In this document: in pieces, positions 7,435 through 8,865 of the stretch | Position numbering within the stretch: the first letter of the stretch is position 1 | Layout of the letters: each line of letters starts with the position of its first letter | NCBI GenBank assembly: GCA_913053815.1 | Contig: CAJXGK010000059.1 | Span: 1 to 8,865 of the forward strand | DNA: 8,865 nt | Source: an uncultured Rhodanobacteraceae bacterium | GTDB lineage: Bacteria > Pseudomonadota > Gammaproteobacteria > Xanthomonadales > Rhodanobacteraceae | Direction: 5' to 3' | Program-made: the position numbers and the translations under genes | The notes under the pieces: model-generated | Seen by the model: the letters and a program-made list of their open reading frames with translations, nothing else | What the model was told of the DNA's origin: nothing | Databases searched by the model: none

Positions 7435-8486
7435 AGATTATTCACCTGGTGTGGTCTCTGGAGTGCGGCGGTTCGGAGGCCATGCTGGTGGATATCGCCA
7501 ACGAGCAGTCGCGTAGTGACGACGTGGTGGTAGTGATCGGCAATGACCGATTGGACCTGGCGACACTTTCCCGTTTTGATCGAGGCGTTACCTTGAAGTG
7601 CCTGGGGCGGCCGCAAGGCAGTCGGAATCCCTGGTACATTTTCAAGCTGTACGCGATGTTGCGTGGTCTGGCACCGGACATTATCCATGCGCACCAGGAA
7701 AGCGCTATCAGGGTGCTTAAAATGCTGCCTTACCCGAGGGTGCACACAGTCCACAATACCGGGATCGAGCTGACGGCCGAGAGAAAGCACTACGATGCGA
7801 TCTACGCGATTTCAGAAACCGTCCAGAATGATTTGACGCGTCGTTACCCGGATGCTCATCCTGTGCTGATACCCAACGGTATCTCGTGTTCGAATATTGC
7901 CACCAAGTCGTCCTATGGTGGCCGGTCATTTCGTATCGTGCAAGTCAGCCGCCTTGATCATGTCCAGAAGGGCCAGGATGTCCTGCTGAAGGCGCTTGCC
8001 CGGGTTATTGAGAAGACAGGACCGGGCGCTGCAACGATCGACTTCATTGGAACTGGTACATCGCGGGAGTACTTGCTCGATGTGGCCAGGGAGTCCGGTG
8101 TTAGTGAAGATTGTCATTTTATTGGACAGAAAACCCGTGAGGAGATTTACCGGGATCTGAAAACGTACGATCTCCTGGTCCAGCCATCCCGGTTTGAGGG
8201 GTTTGGTCTCACGGTCGTCGAGGCTATGGCGGCGCGCGTGCCCGTGCTGGTGTCGGATGTCGAGGGTCCAATGGAGATTATTGGCGGCGGGCAGTACGGC
8301 TACCTCTTCAGGAGCGAGGACTCCGATGATTGCGCGGCGCGAATCCTGGAAATTATCAAGGCTTCCTGCACGGATGGTTTTTCACAGGTACAGGAACGCA
8401 ATGCCGAGTATGTCAGAGCTCGTTTCGATGTTTCCCAGACCGCGAGCAGGTACATGGCCGAGTATGACAAACTGTGCGGGCGCTGA
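7431..8486 (+). CDS. GT4-family (GT-B fold) glycosyltransferase
   Basis: A retaining glycosyltransferase, likely to add a sugar to the repeat unit in the cytoplasm; the donor is unknown. The 351-residue product has an N-terminal acceptor domain with GGSEAML (13-19), DIIHAHQE (83-90), VHTVHNTG (104-111) and IPNGIS (147-152). The C-terminal donor domain has VQVSRLDHVQKGQD (170-183, with R174 and K180 at the usual phosphate-binding places), IDFIGTG (203-209), HFIGQKTREEIY and the EX7E motif E256-E264 in PSRFEGFGLTVVEAMA. The frame is open from further upstream, but I choose ATG 7431: it has GGGAG (7421-7425) 5 nt ahead, overlaps the GT2 stop in ATGA, and begins with the usual first beta-strand (MKIIHLVWSLECGG). 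It is the last recognised gene of the operon in the window, and no clear terminator follows. Confidence 0.93.
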   Translation: MKIIHLVWSLECGGSEAMLVDIANEQSRSDDVVVVIGNDRLDLATLSRFDRGVTLKCLGRPQGSRNPWYIFKLYAMLRGLAPDIIHAHQESAIRVLKMLPYPRVHTVHNTGIELTAERKHYDAIYAISETVQNDLTRRYPDAHPVLIPNGISCSNIATKSSYGGRSFRIVQVSRLDHVQKGQDVLLKALARVIEKTGPGAATIDFIGTGTSREYLLDVARESGVSEDCHFIGQKTREEIYRDLKTYDLLVQPSRFEGFGLTVVEAMAARVPVLVSDVEGPMEIIGGGQYGYLFRSEDSDDCAARILEIIKASCTDGFSQVQERNAEYVRARFDVSQTASRYMAEYDKLCGR

Positions 8487-8865
8487 GCGCAAGACTGGGT
8501 GTCGCTTGAAACTTGGTGGGCGAAGGCGCCGACTTCAGAAGTAGAATTTTCTCAGTAAGCAATGATAAGTTCTATATCAGCATCGAGCAGTTCCGTGCCA
8601 CTATTCAGCGACAGGATATAGCGCCCACAGGCTTAAGATCCACAGCTTGGCTGTCGGCTTTGACATATCCTGCAAATGACGAAATACAGGCCTAAGGCAA
8701 CCCAGTAATAGTTGACGGGTATTCCAATTGATAATGATGATCGTAAAATCACGCAGATGCGGTCATCTTGTTGGTCACACACAAAATGCTAGTCTGGCAA
8801 CCCCAGGGTAAATGAGTTAGCTCTTTCTGATAATCAGGGCCAAGGACTGCTGATAAAAACCCTTA
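8487..8865. other. 379-nt stretch with no supported gene
   Basis: The region is richer in A/T than the genes before it and has stops in all frames apart from one 60-codon TTG-started frame (8513-8695), which lacks a ribosome site and any recognisable motif. It may hold the operon's end, the control region of an off-window gene, or a decayed element. An 8-nt perfect inverted repeat (CAGGATAT at 8612-8619 and ATATCCTG at 8665-8672) encloses a small ACAGC-TTG-GCTGT stem (8642-8654). A Fur-like site is listed separately. I found no tRNA, insertion-sequence gene or CRISPR unit. Confidence 0.6.
8729..8743. promoter_or_regulatory. Possible Fur-box-like operator
   Basis: The 15 nt fit the 7-1-7 Fur recognition pattern TGATAAT-N-ATTATCA. 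The left half (8729-8735) is a perfect match and the right half (ATGATCG, 8737-8743) matches 5 of 7 bases. A TTGACG hexamer at 8712-8717 lies just upstream, but I see no well-spaced -10; TAAAAT (8744-8749) is too far from it for a normal spacer. If real, the site would control a gene beyond the right edge rather than the polysaccharide operon. A/T-rich sequence often yields partial matches, so this is tentative. Confidence 0.3.

Noticed and set aside
8477..8491. GCGCT-G-AGCGC palindrome at the GT4 stop codon as a terminator
   Set aside because: The single-base centre cannot form a normal hairpin loop and no run of T follows.
8513..8695. 60-codon frame started by TTG after the GT4 gene
   Set aside because: It has no Shine-Dalgarno, no recognised motif and a non-standard start; it is more likely a chance frame in A/T-richer non-coding DNA.
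8696..8806. Near-repeat GGCAACCCAG (8696-8705) and GGCAACCCCAG (8796-8806)
   Set aside because: It is only about 10 nt long, with an inserted base and no shared flanks; too short to distinguish from chance.

Overview
This window looks like a piece of a gram-negative, probably gammaproteobacterial, chromosome of moderate GC content. That placement is an inference from the protein families, from the close match of the WecC and WecB motifs to their enterobacterial namesakes as I remember them, and from the presence of a Wzx/Wzy-type polysaccharide locus. I cannot name a genus. All recognised genes lie on the + strand.

Layout: (1) Positions 1-374 are the 3' end of an adenylylsulfate (APS) kinase gene, whose sequence resembles the kinase domain of bifunctional ATP sulfurylase/APS kinase proteins. 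(2) A 77-nt gap with a weak promoter-like element leads into wecC (452-1660) and wecB (1657-2817), which overlap by 4 nt. Together these convert UDP-GlcNAc to UDP-ManNAc and then to UDP-ManNAcA. (3) A MOP/Wzx-type flippase (2860-4386) follows. (4) Next come an FkbM-family methyltransferase (4439-5155), a Wzy/O-antigen-ligase-like membrane protein (5210-6643), a GT2 glycosyltransferase (6619-7434, overlapping the previous gene by 25 nt) and a GT4 glycosyltransferase (7431-8486, 4-nt overlap). (5) The last 379 nt (8487-8865) hold no gene I can support. They do contain a possible Fur-like operator and a loose inverted repeat.

Taken together, wecC to the GT4 gene reads as one polysaccharide operon segment. 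UDP-ManNAcA is made in the cytoplasm, GT2 and GT4 enzymes extend a lipid-linked repeat unit, the FkbM enzyme probably O-methylates a sugar, Wzx flips the unit across the inner membrane, and the Wzy-like protein polymerises (or ligates) it in the periplasm. The initiating phosphoglycosyltransferase, a chain-length regulator (Wzz/Wzc) and any outer-membrane export genes are not in the window. The final product (O antigen, capsule or exopolysaccharide) therefore cannot be decided here. The upstream APS kinase could supply PAPS for sulfation, but no sulfotransferase is visible, so that link is only a suggestion.

I found no convincing undescribed system. The points most worth a second look are the methyltransferase gene bracketed by short similar repeats, a six-codon mini-ORF whose stop overlaps the methyltransferase start, the 25-nt polymerase/GT2 overlap, and the possible Fur-like site near the right end.
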